Positions 37,602 through 47,315 are shown, counted from the first letter of the stretch. The stretch is 64,000 nucleotides of DNA from Clostridia bacterium (GCA_017409005.1 JAFQTP010000001.1:88218-152217); one strand, 5' to 3'. The notes: generated by a model from the letters alone, not told the origin. Numbers and translations: made by a program.

Positions 37602-38637
37602 TTTGTTTGTTATTATTCTTTTTAAAATGTTTTTTAAATTTTTTCTTTTTGTTTGGTTTAAAGTTTTTATCTTTATTTTCGCTTTGTTCTGGTTTTTTAT
37701 TTTCAACATTAACATTTTCTAATTTTTCGTTAGTTTGTTCGGTTTTAGCTTCAAAATCAAGCCTAAAATCGGAACTTGAATCAGATTCCATAACAAAGTT
37801 AACGTTAGTGTAATCAGGCTCAATTTCTTCAATTTTGCCATCAAATTTAATATCTTTTAAAGCATATGTTTTAATAACAGCATCGTCGCCATCCATTTTA
37901 ACATCGCTCATCTTTTTTAAAATATTATTGTAAACAACAGTTCCATTACCATCAGGTGTTTTAACTTTAGAATTAATTTTTGGCATTTGTTTTGCTAAAT
38001 CGGCATACCCCTCGTTTTCGTAACTTAGGCAACACATTAATCTACCACAAACACCACTAATTTTTGTTGGATTCAAACTTAAGTTTTGTGTTTTTGCCAT
38101 TTTAATTGAAACTTTATCGAAGTTGTTTAAATACCTAGCACAGCAGCAAACTTCGCCACAATTGCCAATGCCACCAACAACTTTAGCTTGGTCTCTAATA
38201 CCAATTTGTTTAAGTTCAATGCGACTTTTTAGTTTGCTTGCCAAATCTTTAACAAGTTCTCTAAAATCAACCCTATCCTCGCACACATAGGTAATAACAA
38301 TTTTTTGACCATCTAAAGTAAACTCGCAATCAACAAGTTTCATATCTAGTTCATGCTTTAAAATAAGTTCTTTTGTGGTTTTTAAAACTTCTTCACGCCT
38401 AGATTCTAGTTTTTCCATGGTTTTAATATCTGAATTTGTTGCACGCCTAACAACGTTTGCAAGTGGTGCAACAAGTGTTTCTGGGTTAATTTGTTTGTTA
38501 GCCTCGCTAACTTCTGCCAAAGTGTTTCCGTTTGGTGTTTCAACCACCACTTTATCGCCAACATTAAGTTTAAGTCCGTTTGGCGAAAAATAATATGTTT
38601 TACAATTATTTTTAAATTTAATTCCTACTACTTCCAT
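37594..38637 (-). CDS. ricT: RicT (PSP1-domain) protein
   Basis: The 347-residue protein has the PSP1 domain (EVVGIKFKN to about residue 270). Cysteine motifs GNCGEVCCCARYL and GVCGRLMCCLSYE match those that bind an iron-sulfur cluster in the Y complex (RicA, RicF, RicT). In Bacillus this complex promotes RNase Y-dependent RNA maturation. The C-terminal 80 residues are a Lys/Asn-rich tail with no fold I can name. The start overlaps the end of holB by ten bases, and GGAGGTT lies inside holB. Confidence 0.93.
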   Translation of the reverse strand: MEVVGIKFKNNCKTYYFSPNGLKLNVGDKVVVETPNGNTLAEVSEANKQINPETLVAPLANVVRRATNSDIKTMEKLESRREEVLKTTKELILKHELDMKLVDCEFTLDGQKIVITYVCEDRVDFRELVKDLASKLKSRIELKQIGIRDQAKVVGGIGNCGEVCCCARYLNNFDKVSIKMAKTQNLSLNPTKISGVCGRLMCCLSYENEGYADLAKQMPKINSKVKTPDGNGTVVYNNILKKMSDVKMDGDDAVIKTYALKDIKFDGKIEEIEPDYTNVNFVMESDSSSDFRLDFEAKTEQTNEKLENVNVENKKPEQSENKDKNFKPNKKKKFKKHFKKNNNKQNA

Positions 38638-39602
38638 TTATGTTTAACCTCCAACATACCAATTAAAAATCCGTCAACAACAGCATTTATGTTGCAGTTA
38701 CTTTTTAGTTTATTTTGTGCTTCTAACACCTTGCCATAAACAAGTTTTAGTGCTTTAACACTAAAGTTAGAAGCGTTATAATCGTTAATTTTATCGGTGT
38801 TTAATACACGATTAGGCAAGTTTGATTTTACATATAAAATATCAAGTAAAATTAAACTTAATTCGTCTAAAATTTCCTGAACTCTATCTTTATATTCAAT
38901 AACTTTGCTTGAATAACGCAAAATTTCGCCACTAGAATTAAGTTTTAGTGCAATGTTAAAACATAGTTCCTTAATTTTAATAAAATCGGAATCGTTAACA
39001 ATTTTAAGTGCTTTTGTTAAATTACCCTGACTAGACGAAACATAAAGTTTTGCTTCCCTAAGTTTTAAATTTGAATTATGTAAAATAAATGTTTCAACTT
39101 GGTTTCCATCTAACAGCGGAATATTAACTGTTTTAGACCTGCTTTTTATTGTGTTTAAAATATTTGATGGATTTGTTGAAGTTAAAATAAACATGCTTGA
39201 AACCGGAGGTTCTTCTAATGTTTTTAAAAGTTTGTTTTGTGCTTGTGATGTTGAAATATCGAAATTATTTAAAATAAATATTTTTTTATGAGCTTCCATT
39301 GGTTGAACATAGGCTTTTTCAACAATTTCGGAAACGTCTTCAACAACTAAACCCTTTTTTATATCTTTAGGGTAAACAAGAACATCGCTATGAACACCTT
39401 TTTCAATTTTATTGCATGTTGGGCAAGCACCACAACCGCCACCAGAGCATAAAACATGTTTGGCAAATTGTTTTGCCAAGTAGTTAAGCAGCACCTCGTC
39501 TTGCCCACAAAGCAAGTAAGCATGATTAAGCATATTTTCAAACAAATCGTTATTAACAATATGTTTTAATTCTGTTTTAGAATATAAATTATCAAATTCC
39601 AT
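38628..39602 (-). CDS. holB: DNA polymerase III delta' subunit
   Basis: The 324-residue protein is the delta' clamp-loader subunit. It has the zinc module CGACPTC (near residues 58-64), the arginine-finger region SRSKTVNIPLL, and no working P-loop (GQDEVLLNYL replaces it), as usual for delta'. I start at ATG 39602 (MEFDNLYSK), not at the frame start 36 bases upstream. The promoter puts the transcript start next to this ATG and there is no ribosome site. It heads holB-ricT-methyltransferase-rsmI and stops with TAG. Confidence 0.9.
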   Translation of the reverse strand: MEFDNLYSKTELKHIVNNDLFENMLNHAYLLCGQDEVLLNYLAKQFAKHVLCSGGGCGACPTCNKIEKGVHSDVLVYPKDIKKGLVVEDVSEIVEKAYVQPMEAHKKIFILNNFDISTSQAQNKLLKTLEEPPVSSMFILTSTNPSNILNTIKSRSKTVNIPLLDGNQVETFILHNSNLKLREAKLYVSSSQGNLTKALKIVNDSDFIKIKELCFNIALKLNSSGEILRYSSKVIEYKDRVQEILDELSLILLDILYVKSNLPNRVLNTDKINDYNASNFSVKALKLVYGKVLEAQNKLKSNCNINAVVDGFLIGMLEVKHKWK

Positions 39603-39609
39603 CTTAATT

Positions 39610-39638
39610 ATTTTAGCACAATAATTTTTAATTACCAA
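39610..39638 (-). promoter_or_regulatory. Promoter of holB operon, leaderless
   Basis: Minus-strand TTGGTA, 17 bases, TAAAAT with TGC extension. Seven bases separate the -10 from the ATG, which predicts a leaderless mRNA. Confidence 0.7.
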
Positions 39639-39710
39639 ATAATAATGTTTTCTAACACTAACAAATTAAATACTAACGTTTATATATTTCAATTTTTTTG
39701 GATATTTGTT

Positions 39711-39738
39711 TTGTCAAAATTTTACAAAATGTTACAAT
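39711..39738 (+). promoter_or_regulatory. Promoter of MFS transporter gene
   Basis: TTGTCA, 16 bases, TACAAT with TGT extension, about 30 bases before the ATG. Confidence 0.65.
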
Positions 39739-39770
39739 GTTTTTGTAAACAAATTTAGTTTGGAGGAGTT

Positions 39771-41099
39771 ATGTTAAAACTTAACAAAAAACGCACCTTC
39801 TACCTAGGTTTTGCATTCTTCACAATTTTAATGTTGTGGCAAGTTTACAATTACTATTGCCCAATGTTTTTAGAAGAATTGCTAAAATCCACTTACGGAG
39901 ATGGCGATTATAATTATTTAATTGGAATTATTATGGCACTAGATAATATTTTAGCATTATTTATGTTGCCACTTTTCGGCACAATTTCCGACCGAACAAA
40001 CACAAAAATTGGAAAGCGCATGCCATACATTATTGTGGGTACCGTTTTTGCTTTAATTGCATTCCCTTTCATTCCTTTCCTATACATTAAAAATAGTTTG
40101 GTCGGCGTTGCAATTATGATGGGCTTAATTTTAATTGCTATGAACATTTATCGTAGTCCAAGTGTTGCTTTAATGCCAGATATTACACCAAAACCACTTC
40201 GTTCACGCGCAAACGCAATTGTTAACTTTGTTGGTTATGTGGGCGCAATTATTGGCGCACTTCTAACCATGGTGTTTACTAAAAAACTTGAAGATGGTGT
40301 TAGTTTACAACGCGATTTAACACTTTGGCCATTTTTAATTGTTAGCTTTTTAATGATTGTTGCTTTAGTTGTTTTGGTATTAAAAATCAACGAAGCAAAA
40401 CTTGCTAAAGACCCTGTTCTTCAAGCCGAACTTGCCGAGGGCGAACTTTTAACCGAAACAGAAAATGTTGTAACCGACGATGCTCCACTTTCAAAACGTG
40501 ATAAAAGCAACCTTTGGATTTTAATTTTTAGCGTGTTCTTATGGTATTTTGCATTTAATGCTGTTGAAACATTTGGTAGTTTATATGCTAAAAACGTACT
40601 TCAAACAAACAGTTGGGGGCTTGCAACCAGCGTGCTTGCAATAGCAAGTTTAATTGCATTTATTCCTTCTGGTTGGTTATGTGATAAAATTGGCCGCAAA
40701 TATAGCATTGTTTTAGGTTTAGGACTTATGATTGTTAGTTTGTTTGCTGCAACATTTGTTAAAAGTTTTGGAATTGTTTTAATTTTATTATTTGCAGTTG
40801 CTGGTGTTGGCTGGGCAATTATAAATGTAAACTCTTACCCAATGTTTGTTGAGCTTAGTTCAAACAAAAACCTAGGTAAATTTACTGGTTATTACTATGC
40901 TGCAAGCCAAATTGCACAAAGCATTACACCAATTATTATTGGATTTGTTATGGACTGGTTAGGTTACAACGCTTACTTCCCATACGCTTGTGTGTTTATG
41001 GCAATTGCACTACTTGTTTTCATTTTTGTTAAACCAACAAAAATCAAACAATCAACAACCACTGCAAACGCAGAAGAAACTAAAGAAGAACAAAAATAA
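39771..41099 (+). CDS. MFS transporter, sugar-type
   Basis: The 442-residue protein has about 12 membrane helices in two halves. The first inter-helix loop GTISDRTNTKIGKRMPY and its second-half counterpart CDKIGRKYSIV are the MFS motif A copies. The cytoplasmic central loop (about residues 205-245) is acidic and ends SKRDKSN. The motif A form resembles the disaccharide or glycoside carriers (SLC45/GPH-like), but the substrate cannot be read from sequence. SD GGAGG precedes the ATG. Single-gene unit with its own promoter and terminator. Confidence 0.85.
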   Translation: MLKLNKKRTFYLGFAFFTILMLWQVYNYYCPMFLEELLKSTYGDGDYNYLIGIIMALDNILALFMLPLFGTISDRTNTKIGKRMPYIIVGTVFALIAFPFIPFLYIKNSLVGVAIMMGLILIAMNIYRSPSVALMPDITPKPLRSRANAIVNFVGYVGAIIGALLTMVFTKKLEDGVSLQRDLTLWPFLIVSFLMIVALVVLVLKINEAKLAKDPVLQAELAEGELLTETENVVTDDAPLSKRDKSNLWILIFSVFLWYFAFNAVETFGSLYAKNVLQTNSWGLATSVLAIASLIAFIPSGWLCDKIGRKYSIVLGLGLMIVSLFAATFVKSFGIVLILLFAVAGVGWAIINVNSYPMFVELSSNKNLGKFTGYYYAASQIAQSITPIIIGFVMDWLGYNAYFPYACVFMAIALLVFIFVKPTKIKQSTTTANAEETKEEQK

Positions 41100-41114
41100 A
41101 CTAATAAACAAAAC

Positions 41115-41144
41115 AAAAAACACTTGGTTTTTCCAAGTGTTTTT
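41115..41144. terminator. Terminator between MFS gene and greA
   Basis: AAAAAACACTTGG pairs with CCAAGTGTTTTT around TTTTT; it can serve both convergent genes. Confidence 0.9.
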
Positions 41145-41158
41145 ATTTTTAACTTTAA

Positions 41159-41632
41159 TTAAGCTTTAATTGCTTTAATTTTATATCTTGCTTTTCCAGC
41201 AGGAGTAACAACTTCAACTGTGTCGCCTTTTTTAGCGCCTAATAAAGCATTTCCAAGTGGGCTTTCGTTTGAAATTAAACCTTTTGTTGGGTCTGCTTCG
41301 AAACTACCCATAATTTTAAATGTTAGTTCTTCATTAAATTCAAGGTCGTCTACAACAACTGTGTTACCAACACCAATTGTGCTTGTGTCGATTTTAAGTT
41401 TGTTAATGATTTTAGCGTTTCTTAAAGTTTCTTCAATATCTAAAATTTCTTGAGCAACTAATGCTTCTTCTTCTCTAGCAGCATCGTATTCAGAGTTTTC
41501 GCTAATATCACCAAAACTACGAGCAACTTCAATTTTGTTTGCAACTTCTACCCTTGCAACTCTTTTTAGGTAATCAAGTCTTTCTTCAAGTTCCTTATAA
41601 CCTTCTTTAGTTAAAAATTCTTCGTTTGCCAT
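41159..41632 (-). CDS. greA: Transcription elongation factor GreA
   Basis: The 157-residue protein has the GreA coiled coil with acidic tip (SFGDISENSEYDAAREE near residue 45) and the C-terminal domain with SPLGNALLGAKKGD. It rescues backtracked RNA polymerase by stimulating transcript cleavage. SD TAGGAGG lies eight bases before the ATG, behind a TG-extended promoter. Length is normal for the family. Confidence 0.97.
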   Translation of the reverse strand: MANEEFLTKEGYKELEERLDYLKRVARVEVANKIEVARSFGDISENSEYDAAREEEALVAQEILDIEETLRNAKIINKLKIDTSTIGVGNTVVVDDLEFNEELTFKIMGSFEADPTKGLISNESPLGNALLGAKKGDTVEVVTPAGKARYKIKAIKA

Positions 41633-41650
41633 AATTTTTTCCTCCTAAAC

Positions 41651-41679
41651 ATACTAGCAAAATTTTGTTTTATTTACAA
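41651..41679 (-). promoter_or_regulatory. Promoter of greA
   Basis: Minus-strand TTGTAA, 17 bases, TAGTAT with TGC extension. Confidence 0.65.
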
Positions 41680-41741
41680 AAGTAATATATATTTGCACAA
41701 GCCATATTTTATGTTAAAAGCCTAAATTTTATTAAAAAAAA

Positions 41742-41798
41742 TAAGCCGGCTGGCAAATCATAAATTTTAAAGACAACCCATAATTTGGCTGTCCCTTA
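41742..41798. repeat. Inverted repeats between greA and a small gene
   Basis: The stretch contains the palindrome AGCCGGCT and, about 20 bases further, GACA.CC pairing with GG.TGTC around an eight-base spacer. It is GC-richer than its surroundings. On the minus strand the first hairpin is followed by U8, so it could be a weak terminator. Confidence 0.4.
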
Positions 41799-41845
41799 TT
41801 TATTACCGCATAATTATATATAATTTAATCTTGTTTGTCAAACAG

Positions 41846-41874
41846 TTGATTAATAATTTTTTTTGATGTATATT
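41846..41874 (+). promoter_or_regulatory. Promoter of small conserved gene
   Basis: TTGATT, 17 bases, TATATT, about 35 bases before the ATG. Confidence 0.6.
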
Positions 41875-41908
41875 TTAATTATTCAAAAACAAAAAGGTAG
41901 AAAAAACA

Positions 41909-42160
41909 ATGCGTATTTGGGCAAAATTAGTAACCGAAAGCAAAACATTAAAATCAACTGAAATAAGAGTTGAAAACTATGATTATCATATTTTTGAAGA
42001 ATATGTTAGAGAAATTGCTTACAAACTAGATATTCCAACCCCTGTGGTGTTAGATAAACACATTATTGATTTTACTGTTTACAAAAGTACACGCTTTTTC
42101 ACAGAAGATTTTGTTGAAAGTGTAAATTTTGAAAAATTAGTTTTAGAAAACATTGGTTAA
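41909..42160 (+). CDS. Small conserved clostridial protein of unknown function
   Basis: The 83-residue protein starts MRIWAKLV and ends with a segment STRFFTEDFVESVNFEKL. From memory it resembles small uncharacterised clostridial proteins that share the IWAK start and a TRFT..NFIE..DF pattern. It is soluble and mixed alpha-beta with no signal peptide. SD AAGGTAG precedes the ATG, and a good promoter lies upstream. It is 73 bases from the DUF378 gene, with no terminator between them, so they may be co-transcribed. Confidence 0.8.
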   Translation: MRIWAKLVTESKTLKSTEIRVENYDYHIFEEYVREIAYKLDIPTPVVLDKHIIDFTVYKSTRFFTEDFVESVNFEKLVLENIG

Positions 42161-42233
42161 TTCCAGTGTTTTTATTTTTTTGAATAAACAAAACTTAATT
42201 AACAAATAATAATTAAAAAAGGATTTTTTAGTT

Positions 42234-42686
42234 ATGATTTCGTTAATTTGTTTTTTACTTACTTTAGCCGGTTCAATAAACTGGTTTTGCATTGGCGTTT
42301 TACAATACGACTATGTTGCAGGTTTGTTTGGTTCACAAGCAAATGTGTTTAGCCGAATTGTTTATGCTTTAATTGGACTTAGTTCTATTTGGCTTGTGTT
42401 TGCTTTAATTAAAGGACATGGCAAACTAAAAATTGATGGCAAGCGTTCAACTGATAAAAATTTATTGCTTAGCAAGAAAAAACAAGCCTCAAGCGCCGAA
42501 GTTAGCCAAATGGCAAACCCAACTTTTAATGGCATTAGCAATCACCCAAATTTAAATAGCGAAACGCAAATGCCAAATTACTATCAAGCTAACCATGTTC
42601 CACCACAAAACATGGCATACCCACCACAAAGCCAAATGGAAAACTATTCTAACGCACAAAACCAACCCAGCGAATTTGACGAATAG
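42234..42686 (+). CDS. DUF378 membrane protein with Asn/Gln-rich tail
   Basis: The first 62 residues are a two-helix DUF378 domain (LAGSINWFCIGVLQYDYVAGLFG, then YALIGLSSIWLVF), as in YuzA of Bacillus; the function is unknown. The remaining 88 residues form a polar tail rich in Asn, Gln, Pro and Ser (for example NHPNLNSETQMPNYYQ), longer than in most family members and probably disordered on the cytoplasmic side. AAGGA lies ten bases before the ATG. The stop is TAG. Confidence 0.85.
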   Translation: MISLICFLLTLAGSINWFCIGVLQYDYVAGLFGSQANVFSRIVYALIGLSSIWLVFALIKGHGKLKIDGKRSTDKNLLLSKKKQASSAEVSQMANPTFNGISNHPNLNSETQMPNYYQANHVPPQNMAYPPQSQMENYSNAQNQPSEFDE

Positions 42687-42712
42687 CCTTAGTTATAATT
42701 AATGTTTTTAAT

Positions 42713-42746
42713 AAAAAAAGATATAACCTAAAAAGTTATATCTTTT
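42713..42746. terminator. Terminator between DUF378 gene and pfk
   Basis: AAAAGATATAAC pairs with GTTATATCTTTT around seven bases. A- and T-runs suit both convergent genes. Confidence 0.88.
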
Positions 42747-42751
42747 GTTTT

Positions 42752-43720
42752 TTATTTTAAGTTGTGCAAGTTGCGTAATTGCCTATATAAAACCTTATTA
42801 AATTCGTTATCAAGTTCATAAACTTCATCAAGTTTCATATAAAAAACATTATTATTTCTAATGCCTAACGCAACATTATAAATGCCCTTATAAATAAGTT
42901 CAATTGCCATAACTCCACTTTGAATTGCAAGCAACCTATCCATAACACTAGGGGCTCCACCACGTTGAACATATCCAACAACACTTGAACGACATTCAAT
43001 GCCACATTCTTTTTCAATAGCCTCTTTAACATCGTTTGCGGTAAACTCGCACGCTTCCGAAATTACAACCACTGGGCTTTTAATGCCTTTGCTTAAACAT
43101 TGTTTTACATCGGAAACCACATCTGAAATTTCAACCGGAACTTCTTTAACTGCACAAGAGTGTGCACCAACTGCAGCTGCAACATTTAATGCAATGTGCC
43201 CGCATTCGCGTCCCATAACCTCAGCAATAAAACCACGGTCGTTTGCCTCCATTGTTTGCCTAATGTTATCAATTGTTGAAACGGCATTGTTTACTGCTGT
43301 GTCAAAACCTAAAGTGCGGTCGGTATAAAACAAATCGTTGTCAATGGTGCCTGGAATTGCAATAACTTTAGTTCCAAGTTCACTTAGTTCAATTGCTCCA
43401 CGATAACTTCCATTTCCGCCAATAACAATTAAATAATCAATTCTGTTTTTAACTAAGTTATCGTGCCCTAGTTTAACACCTTCTGGCTTTTTAAACTCCT
43501 CGGAACGAGCAACCTTTAAAAAGCAACCACCCAAGTGCCCAATGTTTGCAACACTCTCGCGTGTTAATTCAACAAAATCGTTTTCCATTAATCCTTGGTA
43601 GCCACGCCTTACGCCCATAACCATTATTCCATGAACACTTGCCATGTTAACAATGGTTTGAATGCAGGCATTCATGCCTTGGCAATCGCCACCACTACAT
43701 AAAACTGCAATTTTAATCAT
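42752..43720 (-). CDS. pfkA: 6-phosphofructokinase-family protein with altered active-site residues
   Basis: The 322-residue protein aligns over its whole length with bacterial PfkA. Catalytic PGTIDND (Asp127) and Gly104 and Gly124, the ATP-type signature, are present. Three normally constant sites differ: Asp103 is Asn (GGNGS), the A-P of GGDAPG is C-Q (GGDCQG), and His249 of the fructose-6-phosphate site is Tyr (GYVQRGG). The enzyme may have changed kinetics or substrate, so the pfkA name is provisional. I start at ATG 43720 with AGAGGA upstream. It is last in the PHP-whiA-dnaE-pfk operon, where pfkA is common in clostridia. Confidence 0.85.
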   Translation of the reverse strand: MIKIAVLCSGGDCQGMNACIQTIVNMASVHGIMVMGVRRGYQGLMENDFVELTRESVANIGHLGGCFLKVARSEEFKKPEGVKLGHDNLVKNRIDYLIVIGGNGSYRGAIELSELGTKVIAIPGTIDNDLFYTDRTLGFDTAVNNAVSTIDNIRQTMEANDRGFIAEVMGRECGHIALNVAAAVGAHSCAVKEVPVEISDVVSDVKQCLSKGIKSPVVVISEACEFTANDVKEAIEKECGIECRSSVVGYVQRGGAPSVMDRLLAIQSGVMAIELIYKGIYNVALGIRNNNVFYMKLDEVYELDNEFNKVLYRQLRNLHNLK

Positions 43721-43784
43721 AATTAATTCCTCTAACAAATTTTAACATATAAATAATATTTAACAAATTATTTTATGTGCTTAA

Positions 43785-46700
43785 TTATTTTAGTTTAATA
43801 AATTCGTCTGAAATAAACGCATGAAGTTCGTTAATTAAAAAACTATTTGCGTTAACTTTTAAGTTAAGTTTAAATGGCTTATTGTTTAAATCTACAACCA
43901 CAACTGGGCTAAAACCTGGGTAGTTAGATAGTGTTTTGTAAATATCGTCATGAAGCGAAATGTTGCTAACATCATATTTTAAATATAATGTTTTAATTTT
44001 AACCTCTTCAGTTTTTTCTTTGCTTAAATCCCAAGGTGTAACATTATCTACCATAACAACTGGTTTCTCACCACTTCTAATGCTTAGTTTTCCATGAATG
44101 GTTACAAGCGAATCTGGGTTAAGTTGATTTTTAAATTTAGTGTAAGCTTGTGGGAAGAACATTAATTCAACCACACCATATAAATCCTCTATTTTGACAA
44201 AAGCCATCTCTTTTTTGTCGCGTTTAGATAGTAATTTTTTAATTTCAACAATAATTCCACCACAAGTAACTTCCATTCCATCGGTTAAGCCTTCGTAGGC
44301 AGCCTCTTCTTCTTCCGAATCTTCTGGCATACCCTCTTCCTCAGTTTCAATTTGAAGCATATCGGCTGTTAAATTATATTCGGCAAACTTATTTGTGTAG
44401 TTGCTTAGTGGGTGCCCAGAAATATAAACACCAACCACTTCTTTTTCTAATTTAAGTTTTGTTTGCTCATCAAACTCTGGAATGTTTGGATATGTAATAT
44501 CGTTAACAACATCGGTTTTAAGTAAATCGTCGAACAAACTAAATTGACCACTTGCACGTGTTTTGCGGTCGGAGTTTGCTCTATCTAAAAGCGTGGTGTA
44601 AACTTGCATTAATTGCGAACGTTTAACTTTAAAGCAATCGAATGCTCCACTTAAAATTAAACTTTCCATACAGCGTTTGTTTAACACTGTTCCATCAAAG
44701 CGGTTAACAAAATCTACAATATTTTTAAATTCGCCATTAGCTTCACGCTCGGCAATAATAGTGTCAATTACGTTAATGCCAACACCTTTAAGTGCTGCCA
44801 AACCAAACCTAATTGCTCCAGACTTATCGCAACTAAACATTGTTTTCGATTTGTTAATGTCTGGTGGCAAAATTTCAATTTTTTCTTCTTTAGCATATGT
44901 TACATAGTTTTTAATTTCTTCAATGTTTGTAATGCGGTTATTTAAAACTGCTGTTAAAAACTCTGATTCGTAATATGTTTTTAAATATGCTGTTTGGTAA
45001 GTTACGTGTGCATAAGCTGCCGCGTGCGATTTGTTAAACGCATAGGAACCAAACTTTTCCATTTCGTCCCAAAGTTTGTTTGCAACATCTTTATCTACGC
45101 CACGTTTTAAAACACCATCTACGGCAGGCTTTCCTTTAATTGATGGGCAACCATTCAAGAAAACTTCACGTTCGGCTTGAAGGTCTTTTAATTTTTTCTT
45201 ACCCATCATTTTTCTAACGCTATCTGCACGACCTAAAGTGTATCCGGCAAGGTCTTGAACTATTTTCATAACTTGCTCTTGATAAACAATACAGCCATAG
45301 GTAACGCTTAAAATTGGTTCCATAACTGGGCTAATGTAGGTAATACCCTCTGGGTTGTGTTTGTTTTTAACGAACATAGGAATACTATCCATTGGACCAG
45401 GCCTATATAGCGACACACCCGCAATAATATCTTCTAGGCAGGTTGGTTGAAGTTCGCGCATGAACTTTTGAAATCCGGAACTTTCAATTTGGAAAATAGC
45501 TTTTGTGTTACCTGTTGAAATAAGTTTAAAAACTTCTGGGTCGTCTGTGCCAATTTCGGCAAAGTCGATTGTTACCCCATGGTTTTCTTTAATCATTTCA
45601 ACGGCTTGCTTAATATCGGATAAGTTTCTTAGTCCTAAAAAGTCCATTTTTAAAAGGCCTAAGTGTTCAAGCTCACCACCAACATATTGACTAGTTATAA
45701 TATCTCCGTTTTTTGCAAGTGGAATATGTTTATCTAAAACATCGCCACCAATAATAACACCACAAGCATGAATACCTGTTTGACGTGGCATATCTTCTAG
45801 TTTATATGCAACATCGGCAACCTTTTTAATATCTGGGTTGGTGTTATACATTTCAACAATTTCCGGAACACTTTCGTCTGGTTCGCCTTCTTTGCGTCCA
45901 ATGCCAAACACTTTTGCAATAATGTTAGGCCTACGCACACTATTAGGAATTGCTTTTGTAACCCTATCTATTTCGGCATAAGGCACTCTTAAAACTCTGG
46001 CAACATCTTTAAGCGCGTTTTTTGCAGCCATAGTTCCAAAGGTTATAATTTTACAAATTTTTTCTACACCATATTTTTCTTTAACATATTCAAAAACTTC
46101 GCCACGGCGAGAATCTTCGAAGTCGATATCAAAGTCGGGTGCACTAACACGTTCTGGGTTTAAGAAACGCTCAAAGAACAAGCCATATCTAATTGGGTCT
46201 ACGTCGGTAATGCCCATAAGATAGGCAACAATGCTACCAACACCCGAACCACGACCAGGGCCTACTGAAATGCCACGTTCACGTGCAGCATTAATATAAT
46301 CCCACACAATTAAATAATATTCAACATAACCAAGCCTTGAAATTGTTTCAATTTCGTATTCAATACGGTCTCTAATTTCTTTGGTTTCTTGTTTATATTT
46401 TTTCTTTAAACCAGCCTCAATTAAATCCCTAAAATAGTCCTTAGGTTCTTGTCCAGTAACTGGTTTATATTTAGGATACATATAGTTACCATAGGTTAAC
46501 TTAAAATTACATTTATCTGCAATTTCTAAAGTGGTTTCTAAGGCTTCTGGGTCGTTAGGGAAAATTTGCGCCATTTCCTCGGCAGTTTTAAAATAAAACT
46601 CGTCGTTAGGAAATTTCATGCGATCGGGGTCGTCTAAAGTTTTTTGCATTTGAACGCACATTAAAACGTCTTGCACCTCAGCATCGTCTTTATAAATATA

Positions 46701-47312
46701 ATGTACGTCGTTAGTTGCAACGGTTTTAATGCCATGTTTTTTAGAAAACTCACGTAATTTTTCGTTAACAATAATTTGTTCTTCTAGGTTATGGTTTTGA
46801 AGTTCTAAATAAAAATCGTCTTTAAACAAATTTTTATACCATAAAACTAGTTCTTCTGCTTCGTCGTAGCGACGTTGCAAAATTAGTTGAGGAATATCGC
46901 CAGCAAGGCAGGCACTTAAACAAACCAACCCTTCGCTGTGTGCCTCTAATGCTTTTTGGTCGATACGTGGTTTATAATAGTAGCCCTCTTCAAAAGCAAT
47001 GGTGTTTAGTTTACAAAGGTTATGATAACCAACTTCGTCTTTAGCAAGAAGCACTAAGTGGTTAAGTTTTGTTTTTCCTTGTTTAACGGTTAAATCGTCG
47101 CACATGTAAAACTCGCAACCAAAAATTGCTTTAATTTCGTTTGCTTCGCAGGCGTCAAAAAAGGCAACTGAGCCATACATGTTTCCGTGGTCGGTAATAG
47201 CAACAGCTGGCATGCCATACTCTTTTGCTACTTTTGCAAGTTTTTTAATTCTGGCTGCACCATCTAACAAACTATATTCGGTGTGAACATGTAAATGCAC
47301 AAAATTGCCCAT
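43785..47312 (-). CDS. dnaE: DNA polymerase III alpha subunit
   Basis: The 1175-residue DnaE-type replicative polymerase has an N-terminal PHP domain (FVHLHVHTEYSLLDGA). The catalytic palm follows, with GPGRGSGVGSIVAYL near residue 350 and PDFDIDF near residue 393. Next come the finger and helix-hairpin-helix regions and a C-terminal OB fold (about residue 1000 onward). Length is normal. It starts three bases after the whiA stop and is probably coupled to it, with SD AAGGAG inside the whiA end. Confidence 0.97.
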   Translation of the reverse strand: MGNFVHLHVHTEYSLLDGAARIKKLAKVAKEYGMPAVAITDHGNMYGSVAFFDACEANEIKAIFGCEFYMCDDLTVKQGKTKLNHLVLLAKDEVGYHNLCKLNTIAFEEGYYYKPRIDQKALEAHSEGLVCLSACLAGDIPQLILQRRYDEAEELVLWYKNLFKDDFYLELQNHNLEEQIIVNEKLREFSKKHGIKTVATNDVHYIYKDDAEVQDVLMCVQMQKTLDDPDRMKFPNDEFYFKTAEEMAQIFPNDPEALETTLEIADKCNFKLTYGNYMYPKYKPVTGQEPKDYFRDLIEAGLKKKYKQETKEIRDRIEYEIETISRLGYVEYYLIVWDYINAARERGISVGPGRGSGVGSIVAYLMGITDVDPIRYGLFFERFLNPERVSAPDFDIDFEDSRRGEVFEYVKEKYGVEKICKIITFGTMAAKNALKDVARVLRVPYAEIDRVTKAIPNSVRRPNIIAKVFGIGRKEGEPDESVPEIVEMYNTNPDIKKVADVAYKLEDMPRQTGIHACGVIIGGDVLDKHIPLAKNGDIITSQYVGGELEHLGLLKMDFLGLRNLSDIKQAVEMIKENHGVTIDFAEIGTDDPEVFKLISTGNTKAIFQIESSGFQKFMRELQPTCLEDIIAGVSLYRPGPMDSIPMFVKNKHNPEGITYISPVMEPILSVTYGCIVYQEQVMKIVQDLAGYTLGRADSVRKMMGKKKLKDLQAEREVFLNGCPSIKGKPAVDGVLKRGVDKDVANKLWDEMEKFGSYAFNKSHAAAYAHVTYQTAYLKTYYESEFLTAVLNNRITNIEEIKNYVTYAKEEKIEILPPDINKSKTMFSCDKSGAIRFGLAALKGVGINVIDTIIAEREANGEFKNIVDFVNRFDGTVLNKRCMESLILSGAFDCFKVKRSQLMQVYTTLLDRANSDRKTRASGQFSLFDDLLKTDVVNDITYPNIPEFDEQTKLKLEKEVVGVYISGHPLSNYTNKFAEYNLTADMLQIETEEEGMPEDSEEEEAAYEGLTDGMEVTCGGIIVEIKKLLSKRDKKEMAFVKIEDLYGVVELMFFPQAYTKFKNQLNPDSLVTIHGKLSIRSGEKPVVMVDNVTPWDLSKEKTEEVKIKTLYLKYDVSNISLHDDIYKTLSNYPGFSPVVVVDLNNKPFKLNLKVNANSFLINELHAFISDEFIKLK

Positions 47313-47315
47313 TAA

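Noticed and set aside
41742-41798. Riboswitch or small RNA between greA and the small gene
   Set aside because: The inverted repeats are short, do not form a known riboswitch pattern, and no promoter or terminator defines a transcript.
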